Assembly (NCBI GenBank): GCA_036001225.1
Contig: DASYUM010000336.1
Span: forward strand, 1 to 8,946
Source of the DNA: DASYUM01 sp036001225
Lineage (GTDB): Bacteria > Methylomirabilota > Methylomirabilia > Rokubacteriales > DASRDR01
Length of the DNA stretch: 8,946 bases
Direction: 5' to 3'
Position numbers and translations under genes: made by a program. Each line of letters begins with the position of its first letter. The first letter of the stretch is position 1. This document shows, piece by piece, positions 1 to 7,847 of this stretch. The notes under the pieces are model-generated. The model was not told the DNA's origin. It searched no databases and worked only from the letters and a program-made list of their open reading frames with translations.

Positions 1-777
1 GTCGTTGCCGTGTCGAGTGAAGAAGGCGTGCTCGCGCACGTGGACCACGACGTAGAGGTCCCCCGGCGGGCCGCCGCGGCCCCCGCTCTCCCCCTCGCCG
101 GTCATCCGAAGCTGGGTGCCGTCGTCCACCCCCGGCGGGATCCGCACCTTGAGCGCCCGCTCGTGCGGGACGCGCCCCTGCCCCTGGCACGCCTTGCAGG
201 GATGGCGGTTGACCTGGCCTTCGCCGGCGCAGTGGGGGCAGCTGCGGGCGACGGTCAGGAACCCCTGCTGGTAGCGGAGCTGGCCCCGGCCTTTGCAGGT
301 GGGGCAGGCCTCCCGCTTGGATCCCGGCTCCATCCCGGAGCCTCGGCAGGCCTCGCACGTCTCGAGCCGCGGGATCTGGAGCCGCGTTTCCACCCCCGTG
401 GCGGCCTCCTCCAGGCTGATCTCGAGGTCGTAGCGGAGGTCGTCGCCGCGGCGGGCCCGGGTGCGACCACCCCCCCGTCCGCCCCCGCTGAAGAAGCCCT
501 CGAAGATGTCCTCGAAGAGGTCGCCAAACCCGCCGAAGTCCACGCCCCCCGGCGGGAAGTCCACGCGCCCGAAGCGGTCGTACTGGGCGCGCTTGTCGGG
601 ATCGGAGAGGATCGCGTAGGCCTCGTTGACCTCCTTGAAGCGTTCCTCCGCGGTGTTGTCGCTGGGGTTGCGATCGGGATGGTGCTTGAGCGCGAGCTGA
701 CGGAACGCCTTCTTGATCTCGGCGTCGCTCGCGTTCCGCTCGACGCCGAGGACCTGATAATAGTCGCGAGCGGCCAT
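1..777 (-). CDS. dnaJ: Chaperone protein DnaJ (Hsp40), 3' end cut by the window edge
   Basis: Co-chaperone that delivers unfolded clients to DnaK and stimulates its ATPase; cytoplasmic. The 259 visible codons start at the ATG at 777 and run off the left edge with no stop. The J domain covers about residues 4-70 with the HPD motif at 33-35. A Gly/Phe-rich linker follows at about 71-110. The zinc-binding domain holds four complete CxxCxGxG boxes at 141-148, 158-165, 180-187 and 194-201, so this is a type I DnaJ. The first client-binding beta domain continues to the edge (PPGVDDGTQLR at 214-224). A full protein would be about 370 residues, so roughly 110 are missing. The gene lies 61 bp after grpE, a position where dnaK is normally found. 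Only a weak ribosome-binding match (TAGG) precedes the ATG. Identity is certain; the zinc boxes exclude CbpA-type proteins. Confidence 0.96.
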   Translation of the reverse strand, partial: MAARDYYQVLGVERNASDAEIKKAFRQLALKHHPDRNPSDNTAEERFKEVNEAYAILSDPDKRAQYDRFGRVDFPPGGVDFGGFGDLFEDIFEGFFSGGGRGGGRTRARRGDDLRYDLEISLEEAATGVETRLQIPRLETCEACRGSGMEPGSKREACPTCKGRGQLRYQQGFLTVARSCPHCAGEGQVNRHPCKACQGQGRVPHERALKVRIPPGVDDGTQLRMTGEGESGGRGGPPGDLYVVVHVREHAFFTRHGND

Positions 778-838
778 GGTCAGCGCCTACGGATCGCGGC
801 GGCCCGTCCCATCCGCCGGCGTGGGCCCCGGCGCGAGG

Positions 839-1408
839 TCAGAACCCCTCGCCCCGTTCCGGCGGCGGTGCCGGCTCGACCGCGACCACCACCTGGGCCG
901 GGCGGAGGACGCGGTCGCGGAAGAGGTAGCCGCGGAGCATCTCTTTCACGATGGTCTGGTCGGCGACGTCGTCCCGCTCGACGCGAGCCACCGCCTCGTG
1001 GCGCTGGGGGTCGAAGAACTCCCCGACGGCGCTGAACGGGCGGACCCCGACGCGCTCGAGGGCCTTGAGGAAGTCCCGGTGGATCAGCTCCACGCCGGCC
1101 CGAAAGCCGGCGTCGCCGCCGCCGCCCGGCTCCGCGGCCAGGGCCCGGTCGAAGTTGTCGAGCACGGGCAGGATCTCGCGCAGGACCTGCTCCTGCGCCT
1201 GCCGCCTCCACTCGTCGCGCTCGCGACCGACGCGCTTACGGAAGTTGTCGAAGTCGGCGAGCGTGCGCAGATAGCGGTCCTGGGCCTCGGCCGCCTCGCG
1301 GGTCTTGGCCTCGGCCTCGGCCCGGAGGGCGTCCACGGGGTCGTCGGTCGTGTCCTGGCCGCCGGTGGCGGCGGTGGTGGAGCGGTCGTCGTCCATCATC
1401 TCCGGCAT
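839..1408 (-). CDS. grpE: Nucleotide exchange factor GrpE
   Basis: Releases ADP from DnaK and so sets the speed of the chaperone cycle; acts as a cytoplasmic dimer. From the ATG at 1408 the protein has 189 residues, normal for the family. It has a disordered acidic N-terminus (about 1-25), a long charged helix expected to form the dimer coiled coil (about 26-75, with the family motif around DNFRKR), and a C-terminal beta domain. The GrpE signature is intact: FFDPQRHEAV, then 20 residues on a GY followed by a VLRPAQVVVA stretch. The start is uncertain. A TTG at 1417 overlaps the end of hrcA and has GGAG only 4 nt upstream. The ATG at 1408 begins one base after the hrcA stop, with the same GGAG 13 nt upstream. 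ATGs at 1399 and 1396 are also possible. The tight junction suggests translational coupling to hrcA. Confidence 0.95.
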   Translation of the reverse strand: MPEMMDDDRSTTAATGGQDTTDDPVDALRAEAEAKTREAAEAQDRYLRTLADFDNFRKRVGRERDEWRRQAQEQVLREILPVLDNFDRALAAEPGGGGDAGFRAGVELIHRDFLKALERVGVRPFSAVGEFFDPQRHEAVARVERDDVADQTIVKEMLRGYLFRDRVLRPAQVVVAVEPAPPPERGEGF

Positions 1409-1409
1409 C

Positions 1410-2465
1410 TCACGCAAAGGGCTCCGCGCGCGCCGCCCGGGTCAGCCGGCGCGACACGAGCCGCGCCGTGTAATCCACCAGCGGCACGATCTTGGCGTAG
1501 GGCATCCGGCGGGGACCCACGACGCCGAGGACGCCCAGGACGCGGTCCCCGTACTTGTAGGACGCGGCCACCAGGCTGGTTTCCTGCATCTCCTGGTAGG
1601 GCATCTCGGAGCCGATGACGACCTGAACGCCGTCCTGGGCGCTGGCTCGCGCGGTCAAGAGCTCGATGAGCTGGCGCTTCTCCTCGAACGTGCGGAGGAT
1701 CGCCTTCATCGTCGCGATGTCGGCGAACTCCGGCTGGTCCAGGATGTTCATCGCCCCGCTGTAGTAGAGGTTCCGATCCCACAACGAGGCGAAGACCTTC
1801 CGGGCCAGGACCGTGCAGAGCCGGGCCAGCCGATCGGCGTCGGCCGGGACGGTCGCATCGGTCACCCGGTCGCGGATCTCCTGGAAGCTGCGCCCGCTGT
1901 ACTCCTCGGTCAGGAGCCGGGCCACCTCGGCCAACTCCGCGGGCGAGACCGACTCCTCGAGGGTGAGGATCCGGCTCGTTCCCCAGCCGGTCTCGGTCGC
2001 CAGCACGACCAGCGCCCGATCAGTGCCGGCCGCGATGAGGTCGATCCGCTCCAGCCGGGTCTGACGCAGCGGGGGCGCCAGGATCACCGCCGCGTAATGG
2101 GAGAGGGCCGAGAGCTGGGCCGAGGTGGACTCCATCAGGTCGTCGATGTCGGCGCGGGCCCCCGCCACCTGGCGCTGGAGGTGCAACGCCTCGTTCCGGG
2201 CGATCGGCCGCCCCCCCATCTGGGTGTCCACGTAGAAGCGATAGGCCTTGTCGGTCGGGACCCGCCCGGCCGAGGTGTGGGGATGGGTGAGGAAGCCCAT
2301 CTCCTCCAGGTCGGCCATGGTGTTCCGGATGGTGGCGGGGGACAGGCCGAGGGCGTACTTCTTGGCCACCTGCCGCGAGCCGACCGGCTCCGCGGTCACG
2401 ATGTATTCGAAGATGACGGCCTGCAGGACCTGACGGGCCCGGTCCCCCAGCGCGTCCCAGCTCAT
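1410..2465 (-). CDS. hrcA: Heat-inducible transcription repressor HrcA
   Basis: Repressor of class I heat-shock genes; in characterised bacteria it binds the CIRCE operator and needs GroEL to fold into its active form. The protein has 351 residues, the usual length. The N-terminal winged helix-turn-helix is clear at about 1-78, with TAEPVGSRQVAKKY at 24-37, SPATIRNTMADLEEMGFL at 42-59 and the wing HTSAGRVPTDKAYRFYVD at 63-80. The rest is the GAF-like dimerisation and regulatory region, ending in a typical VPLVDYTARLVSRRLT-like segment. The ATG at 2465 is fixed by the conserved start of the helix-turn-helix and by AGGAGG 5 nt upstream. The frame stays open far upstream into hemW, but that extension is a high-GC artefact. 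The gene has its own promoter and heads the hrcA-grpE-dnaJ unit. No canonical CIRCE is present in front of it. Confidence 0.96.
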   Translation of the reverse strand: MSWDALGDRARQVLQAVIFEYIVTAEPVGSRQVAKKYALGLSPATIRNTMADLEEMGFLTHPHTSAGRVPTDKAYRFYVDTQMGGRPIARNEALHLQRQVAGARADIDDLMESTSAQLSALSHYAAVILAPPLRQTRLERIDLIAAGTDRALVVLATETGWGTSRILTLEESVSPAELAEVARLLTEEYSGRSFQEIRDRVTDATVPADADRLARLCTVLARKVFASLWDRNLYYSGAMNILDQPEFADIATMKAILRTFEEKRQLIELLTARASAQDGVQVVIGSEMPYQEMQETSLVAASYKYGDRVLGVLGVVGPRRMPYAKIVPLVDYTARLVSRRLTRAARAEPFA

Positions 2466-2470
2466 AGACC

Positions 2471-2476
2471 CCTCCT
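2471..2476 (-). promoter_or_regulatory. Strong ribosome-binding site of hrcA
   Basis: AGGAGG, a perfect Shine-Dalgarno match, ends 5 nt before the ATG at 2465. It fixes the hrcA start against the longer open frame upstream. Confidence 0.85.
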
Positions 2477-2487
2477 CATCATCCCTA

Positions 2488-2516
2488 AATATCGAGCGCT
2501 GACGCGGACTTGTCAA
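2488..2516 (-). promoter_or_regulatory. Sigma-70-type promoter for hrcA-grpE-dnaJ
   Basis: On the minus strand a perfect -35 box TTGACA (2516-2511) is followed by a 17-nt spacer and a -10 box GATATT (2493-2488, 4 of 6 matches to TATAAT). Transcription would start near 2481, giving a leader of about 16 nt that carries the ribosome-binding site. The AT-rich patch around the -10 stands out in otherwise very GC-rich DNA. The promoter lies in the 59-bp gap between the hemW stop and hrcA. The -10 lacks the CCCCAT core of a sigma-32 heat-shock promoter. It is inferred from sequence only. Confidence 0.65.
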
Positions 2517-2522
2517 GCACTC
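2494..2522. promoter_or_regulatory. Inverted repeat over the hrcA promoter, possible HrcA operator variant
   Basis: Plus-strand arms GAGCGCT (2494-2500) and AGCACTC (2516-2522) are inverted copies with one mismatch, 15 bp apart. Adding GAC (2501-2503) and GTC (2512-2514) lengthens the match across a one-base bulge. Each arm resembles half of the CIRCE operator: on the minus strand GAGTGCTTG and TCAGCGCTC match GAGTGCTAA and TTAGCACTC at 7 of 9 positions each. Their order is reversed relative to CIRCE, where the TTAGCACTC half comes first. The repeat covers the -35 box and spacer, a natural place for a repressor. Binding by HrcA is inference. Confidence 0.45.
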
Positions 2523-2524
2523 GA

Positions 2525-3757
2525 CTACACGAGGTCGGTGAGGAGCGTGTCCGAGAGCAGGACACCGCGCGGAGTCAGCACGAGCCGCTCGTCCCGGGCT
2601 TCGAGGAGGCCGGCGTCCAGGTAGCGGTCGAGGGTCCGCTCCAGGCGCGCCGGGGCGGCGGCATGGTGCGTGTCGAGCCAGGCGCGAGGGATGCCCTCGG
2701 CCAGGCGGAGGCCGAGCATGATCCGCTCGGCCTGAACCTGCGCCGGCGTCAGCCGCTCCTGCCACCCGAGCGGCCATTGGGCCGCCGCCAGCAGCGCACG
2801 GTAGCGGGTGTGCGCCCGGACGTTGCCGAAGCGCGTGAGGCCCAGGCAGGCATGGGCGCCGGGCCCGAGGCCGAGGTACTCCTGGCGGTGCCAGTAGAGG
2901 AGGTTGTGCCGGGAGCGGAAGCCCGGGCGGGCGAAGTTCGAGATCTCGTACCGCTCGAGCCCGGCCGCGGCTCCCGCGTCGCAGAGCCGCTCGAACTGGG
3001 CGGCGACGACGTGCTCGTCGGGCAGGTCGGCGGGCGGCCGGCGACCGAAGGGCGTCCCGGGCTCCAGTGTGAGGGCGTAGGCCGAGAGGTGCTCGGGGGC
3101 CCAGCCGAGGACCTCGTCCAGCGTCGTGGTCCAGGTGGCCAGGTCCTGGGCCGGGCAGCCATAGAGGAGGTCCACGCTCACGTTGGTGAACCCGGCCGCG
3201 CGGGCCGCCGCGAAGGCGGCGCGGGCGGCCGCTGCCGAGTGCTCGCGCCCCAGCCGGCCGAGGAGGCCGTCGTCGAGCGACTGGACCCCGAGCGAGAGCC
3301 GCGTCACGCCGGCCTTCCGGAGCGCGGCGAGCCGGGCGGGATCGAGGCCCTCGGGGTTGGCCTCCAGCGTGACCTCGGCGTCGGGGACCAGGCCGAGGCC
3401 GCGGCGCGCGGCGGCGATCAACTCGCCGATCGTGTCGGGCGGCAGGAGGGAGGGGGTGCCGCCACCGAAGAAGAGGCTGACGGCCGGGACGCCCCCGGCC
3501 CACGGAAGATCGGCGTAGCGGGCCAGCTCGGCGCCGAGCGCCTCCACGAAGGGAGCGACGCGATCTTCGCGGTAGATGGCGACGTTGAAGTCGCAGTAGG
3601 GGCAGCGGCGGGTGCAGAAGAGACAGTGGGCGTAGATGCCGAAGCACGGCCCCTCGGGACCGGTGAGGAGCTCCGGGACCCCGGCCTCACCCCGGTCCTC
3701 TCCCGCGCAGAGGGGGAGAGGGGGCGCTAGTAGATCAAGCGGGCGAGGCGACCCCAT
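2525..3757 (-). CDS. hemW: Radical SAM heme chaperone HemW (formerly HemN-like)
   Basis: HemW binds heme and an S-adenosylmethionine-cleaving 4Fe-4S cluster and is proposed to insert heme into respiratory enzymes. It is often misannotated as coproporphyrinogen dehydrogenase. From the ATG at 3757 it has 410 residues. The cluster motif CTRRCPYC is at 48-55, followed by DF as in HemW; FFGGGTPSLL is at 96-105. EANPEGL, the SLGVQS segment, YEISNFARPG and an HNLLYW...YLGLGPGAHA region follow in the family order, with a HemN-type C-terminal domain. The start overlaps lepB by 31 bp and has only a weak CGGG upstream. No ATG, GTG or TTG lies in frame between 3757 and the conserved core near residue 39, so the first 38 residues are an extension, partly encoded by a REP-like palindrome. 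A GTG at 3802 is the alternative start. FxYxHCLFC replaces the usual YIHIPFC. Confidence 0.93.
   Translation of the reverse strand: MGSPRPLDLLAPPLPLCAGEDRGEAGVPELLTGPEGPCFGIYAHCLFCTRRCPYCDFNVAIYREDRVAPFVEALGAELARYADLPWAGGVPAVSLFFGGGTPSLLPPDTIGELIAAARRGLGLVPDAEVTLEANPEGLDPARLAALRKAGVTRLSLGVQSLDDGLLGRLGREHSAAAARAAFAAARAAGFTNVSVDLLYGCPAQDLATWTTTLDEVLGWAPEHLSAYALTLEPGTPFGRRPPADLPDEHVVAAQFERLCDAGAAAGLERYEISNFARPGFRSRHNLLYWHRQEYLGLGPGAHACLGLTRFGNVRAHTRYRALLAAAQWPLGWQERLTPAQVQAERIMLGLRLAEGIPRAWLDTHHAAAPARLERTLDRYLDAGLLEARDERLVLTPRGVLLSDTLLTDLV
3684..3724. repeat. REP-like palindrome between the lepB stop and the hemW core
   Basis: The arms CCTCTCCC (3697-3704) and GGGAGAGG (3714-3721) pair perfectly around a 9-nt loop, preceded by a CCTCACCCC tail. 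This C/T-rich arm with a GCG-type loop resembles the short palindromic intergenic repeats common in many GC-rich genomes (from memory, not searched). It starts 2-3 nt after the lepB stop on the transcript yet lies inside the open hemW frame, encoding part of the N-terminal extension. Confidence 0.6.
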
Positions 3758-4380
3758 CGGACCCGTTGCCAGAGCGCCTTGTCCTCCCGGTCGGAGTCCC
3801 ACGACCAGTAGATGATGAAGGCCTGGCCTTTGAGCTTCTCGCGTTTCACGAAGCCCCAGTAACGGCTGTCCTGGCTGTTGTTCCGGTTGTCGCCCATCAC
3901 GAAGTAGGAGCCGGGCGGCACCCGGACCGGCCCGAACGTCTCGCCGCCGAGTCCCATCCGGTCCTCGTAGTAGGCCCAGGGCTCCTTGATCGGCTGGCAG
4001 GTCGACTCCGGCGGCCGGCAGTTCACGAAGACCTGCCGGTCCTTGATGTAGATCTCGTCGCCGCCGAGCCCGATCACCCGCTTGATGAAGTCGCGGTGCT
4101 CGTCCACCGGGTACTTGAAGACGACGACATCGCCGCGCGCCGGATCGCGGAAGCGGTAGACGAACTTGTTGACGAGGATGTGGTCGCCGACCAGGAGCGT
4201 CGGGATCATGGAGCCGGAGGGGATCTTGAATGCCTGGACCACGAAGGTGCGGATGAGGAGGGCCAGGAGGACGGCGATGAGGATCGCCTCGGCGTACTCC
4301 CGGACGACCGACTTCTTGCGCACCCGGACGACCGGCTGGGGAAGGCTGCCGGGCTCGGTGTGGTTCACCGGCTGGCTCAT
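3727..4380 (-). CDS. lepB: Signal peptidase I
   Basis: Membrane-anchored serine protease that removes signal peptides from exported proteins using a Ser-Lys dyad on the outer face of the inner membrane. From the ATG at 4380 it has 217 residues. A short basic cytoplasmic N-terminus precedes one membrane helix at about 31-51. The catalytic box SGSMIPTL follows, with nucleophile Ser57. The general base is Lys100 in FIKRVIGLGGD, where the usual GLPGD has Gly for Pro. The last box MGDNRNNSQDSRYWG is at 162-176. Cys121 and Cys128 in the outer domain could form a disulfide. A GTG codon at 4383 is a possible start one codon earlier. GAGG 5 nt before the ATG overlaps the end of lepA, whose stop is 7 bp upstream, so coupling is likely. 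The 3' end overlaps hemW by 31 bp. Confidence 0.95.
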   Translation of the reverse strand: MSQPVNHTEPGSLPQPVVRVRKKSVVREYAEAILIAVLLALLIRTFVVQAFKIPSGSMIPTLLVGDHILVNKFVYRFRDPARGDVVVFKYPVDEHRDFIKRVIGLGGDEIYIKDRQVFVNCRPPESTCQPIKEPWAYYEDRMGLGGETFGPVRVPPGSYFVMGDNRNNSQDSRYWGFVKREKLKGQAFIIYWSWDSDREDKALWQRVRWGRLARLIY

Positions 4381-4387
4381 CACTCCC

Positions 4388-6178
<1,791 letters not shown>

Positions 6179-6194
6179 CGCAGGATCCGTCGCC

Positions 6195-7619
6195 TCATGT
6201 CTCCGGGTTCTCCTTCGTCAACCGTTCCACGAGGGCCTGGGCCGCCCCGTGGAGCTCGTCGACCTCGGGCTCGCTGCCCGCTTCGACGTAGACCCTCAAG
6301 ACCGGCTCGGTCCCCGAGGGCCGGACCAGCACCCAGGCCCCGTCCTCCAGCCAGTACTTCCGGCCGTCCAGCGTCTCGACCCGCACCACCCGCCGCGGGC
6401 CCAGCCGCTCGGGCGGGGCGGCGTCCAGGCGGGAGACGAGCCGGCGTCCCAGGTCCGGGTGGAGGGTGTAGTCGCGCCGCCGGTACACCGCGGCGCCGAC
6501 CTCGGCTTCCAGGCTCCTGAAGAGGTCATCGAGGCTCGTGCCCGAGGCGACCACCGCCTCCAGCACGAAAAGCGCGCTCAAGAGACCGTCCCGTTCCGGC
6601 AGGTGGTCGCGGAAGCCCACGCCACCCGACTCCTCGCCCCCGATCAGGATATCACGGCTCTGCATGAGGGTCGCGATGTGCTTGAAGCCGATCGGCGTCA
6701 CGTGGAGCGGGAGGTCGTGGATGGCGCATACCCGATCGATCTGAACCCCGACCGCGAAGCCCTTGACCACCTCGCCCCGCCAGCCCCGGACCCGAACCAG
6801 GTGGCGAGTGAGGAGGGCGAGGACGGCATGGGGTGTGATCCACTGGCCGTCGGACGCCACCACGCCCAGCCGGTCGCCGTCGCCGTCCATGGCGACGCCG
6901 AGGTCGGCCTGGCTGTCCCGCACCTCGGCCGCCAGGGCGTCGAGGTGGGGCGGGATCGGCTCGGGATGCAGGCCACCGAAGAGGGGATCCGGCGCTGCGT
7001 GGAGCGCGCGGACCGCCCCCCAGGCCGGCGGGACCAGGGCCTCGAAGAGACGGGCGGTGGCGCCGTGGAGCGCGTCGGCCACGATGCGGAGCGGACGCGG
7101 CGGCCGGTGCTCGGCCAGGACGCGGCTCCGCAAGCGCGCGAGGTAGGCGGGCAGGAAGTCTACCCGCTCGATCCGCGCCTGCTCGGCCGCCGACGGGCGG
7201 CGGGGCGGCGTCCGGCCCAGTGTCGCTTCCACCGCCGCGGTGAACTCGGGGGAGACCGAGCCGCCGAACGGCGCCTTCAGCTTGACCCCGTTGAAGCGGG
7301 CCGGGTTGTGGCTGGCGGTGACGACGAGGCCGCCGGCGGCGCCGCGGCTCTGCACCGTGAACGACACCAGCGGCGTCGGGACGGGGCGGTCGGCGAGCAG
7401 AACCCGCCAGCCGTTGGCGGCCAGGATGTCCGCCGCCAGCTCGGCCACCGTCCGGGAATTGAAGCGGGTGTCAAAGCCGACGATGACGGGCCGGTCGTGG
7501 TCGCCGTCGGCCGCCCAGGCCTCGGCCGCGGCCTGGGTAACGACCGCCGCGTTGGCCTCGGTGAAATCGTCGGCGATGACGCCTCGCCAGCCGTCGGTGC
7601 CGAACTTGATGGCGGTCAT
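6195..7619 (-). CDS. Alpha-D-phosphohexomutase (phosphoglucomutase/phosphomannomutase family)
   Basis: Interconverts hexose-6-phosphate and hexose-1-phosphate through a phosphoserine and a bisphosphorylated intermediate; cytoplasmic. The protein has 474 residues, in the family range. All four active-site loops are visible: KFGTDGWRG near the N-terminus (5-13), TASHNP (101-106) with catalytic Ser103, the metal loop DGDGDR (245-250), the sugar-binding loop GGEESGG (327-333) and the phosphate-binding RPSGTEP (433-439). GEESGG is closer to phosphoglucomutase-like members than to GlmM (usually GEQSGH) or AlgC-type enzymes (GEMSGH), so glucose is slightly favoured. Mannose is not excluded, because the upstream nucleotidyltransferase resembles mannose-1-phosphate guanylyltransferases. 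The ATG at 7619 is preceded by GGAG at 5 nt, which lies in the arm of a palindrome. A 228-bp gap separates it from the upstream gene, and lepA follows after 16 bp. Confidence 0.93.
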   Translation of the reverse strand: MTAIKFGTDGWRGVIADDFTEANAAVVTQAAAEAWAADGDHDRPVIVGFDTRFNSRTVAELAADILAANGWRVLLADRPVPTPLVSFTVQSRGAAGGLVVTASHNPARFNGVKLKAPFGGSVSPEFTAAVEATLGRTPPRRPSAAEQARIERVDFLPAYLARLRSRVLAEHRPPRPLRIVADALHGATARLFEALVPPAWGAVRALHAAPDPLFGGLHPEPIPPHLDALAAEVRDSQADLGVAMDGDGDRLGVVASDGQWITPHAVLALLTRHLVRVRGWRGEVVKGFAVGVQIDRVCAIHDLPLHVTPIGFKHIATLMQSRDILIGGEESGGVGFRDHLPERDGLLSALFVLEAVVASGTSLDDLFRSLEAEVGAAVYRRRDYTLHPDLGRRLVSRLDAAPPERLGPRRVVRVETLDGRKYWLEDGAWVLVRPSGTEPVLRVYVEAGSEPEVDELHGAAQALVERLTKENPET

Positions 7620-7624
7620 CGGTT

Positions 7625-7628
7625 CTCC
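7625..7628 (-). promoter_or_regulatory. Ribosome-binding site of the phosphohexomutase
   Basis: GGAG within GAGGGAG on the minus strand lies 5 nt before the ATG at 7619. Three of its four bases are in the 3' arm of the palindrome at 7626-7651, so it would be at least partly paired in the mRNA when the hairpin forms. Confidence 0.7.
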
Positions 7629-7651
7629 CTCTCCCCGGATGGGGCGAGGGA
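7626..7651. repeat. REP-like palindrome covering the mutase ribosome-binding site
   Basis: The arms TCCCTCTCCCC (7626-7636) and GGGGCGAGGGA (7641-7651) pair at 10 of 11 positions around the loop GGAT. The core CCTCTCCC is the same as in the palindrome at 3697-3704, so the two probably belong to one dispersed family. On the transcript it forms a stable GC-rich stem 6 nt before the mutase start codon. Confidence 0.7.
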
Positions 7652-7706
7652 ATCGCTCACTGATCGATCCCGAGGCGTGCCGAGCGCCGAGGACGCAGAG
7701 AGAAGG

Positions 7707-7826
7707 CGCGCCGCAGGACGTCGCGGGGCTGGGGCCCCGCCGTCCGAGGCGCGCGAACCCAACGATCGCGCCGCAGGACGTCGCGGGGCTGGGGCCCCGC
7801 CGCCCGAGGCGCGCGAATCCAACGAT
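7707..7826. repeat. Two tandem 60-bp repeats, each a long hairpin
   Basis: Units at 7707-7766 and 7767-7826 are identical at 58 of 60 positions; they differ at 7743/7803 and 7758/7818. Each unit folds on itself over its first 47 bases. In unit 1 CGCGCC (7707-7712) pairs with GGCGCG (7748-7753), GGACG (7716-7720) with CGTCC (7741-7745), and GCGGGGC (7723-7729) with GCCCCGC (7734-7740) around a TGGG loop. That gives 18 base pairs, interrupted by a GCA/GA internal loop and a TC bulge. A 13-nt unpaired linker ending in AACGAT closes each unit. The region is noncoding by my reading. It may be a local duplication of a dispersed structured repeat. Confidence 0.85.
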
Positions 7827-7840
7827 CGGGCCCCGGCCCG
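7827..7840. repeat. Small GC hairpin after the nucleotidyltransferase stop
   Basis: CGGGC (7827-7831) and GCCCG (7836-7840) pair around a 4-nt loop, 7 bp beyond the stop codon. It abuts the tandem repeats. No T-run follows on the minus strand, so it is not a standard terminator; it could protect the mRNA 3' end or mean nothing. Confidence 0.4.
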
Positions 7841-7847
7841 GGCGCAG

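Larger units (their letters stand above)
7620..7847 (-). other. Structured 228-bp gap between the two sugar-nucleotide genes
   Basis: Read on the minus strand, this gap holds a small GC hairpin (7827-7840), two tandem 60-bp hairpin units (7707-7826), a stretch of about 55 bp (7652-7706) without a convincing promoter, and the palindrome that carries the mutase ribosome-binding site (7626-7651). I see no run of T after any hairpin, so no intrinsic terminator. I see no credible small gene, although all frames stay open because the repeat period is a multiple of three. Confidence 0.7.

Noticed and set aside
802..826. GC dyad around CGCCGGCG in the grpE-dnaJ gap
   Set aside because: Pairing is short and bulged, and such dyads are common by chance in this base composition.
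2481..2502. Canonical CIRCE formed by TCAGCGCTC and the sequence nine bases downstream
   Set aside because: The downstream half matches only 5 of 9 positions and overlaps the ribosome-binding region; the divergent pairing is better supported.
1305..2624. 439-residue plus-strand open frame opposite hrcA
   Set aside because: Antisense to hrcA and its promoter; no family features, and the opposite strand has a complete HrcA with a strong ribosome-binding site.
2466..3647. Possible N-terminal extension making a 745-residue HrcA
   Set aside because: The extra part is Arg/Pro/Leu-rich noise overlapping hemW in another frame; HrcA family length and AGGAGG before the ATG at 2465 fix the start.
2510..3730. 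406-residue plus-strand open frame opposite hemW
   Set aside because: Shadow of hemW; composition follows the third-codon GC bias of the real gene.
7684..7695. Decayed third copy of the 60-bp unit
   Set aside because: Only about 12 bases resemble the unit start, with a one-base gap; too short to distinguish from chance.
7707..7760. Intrinsic terminator between the nucleotidyltransferase and the mutase
   Set aside because: Stems are strong but no T-run follows on the minus strand.
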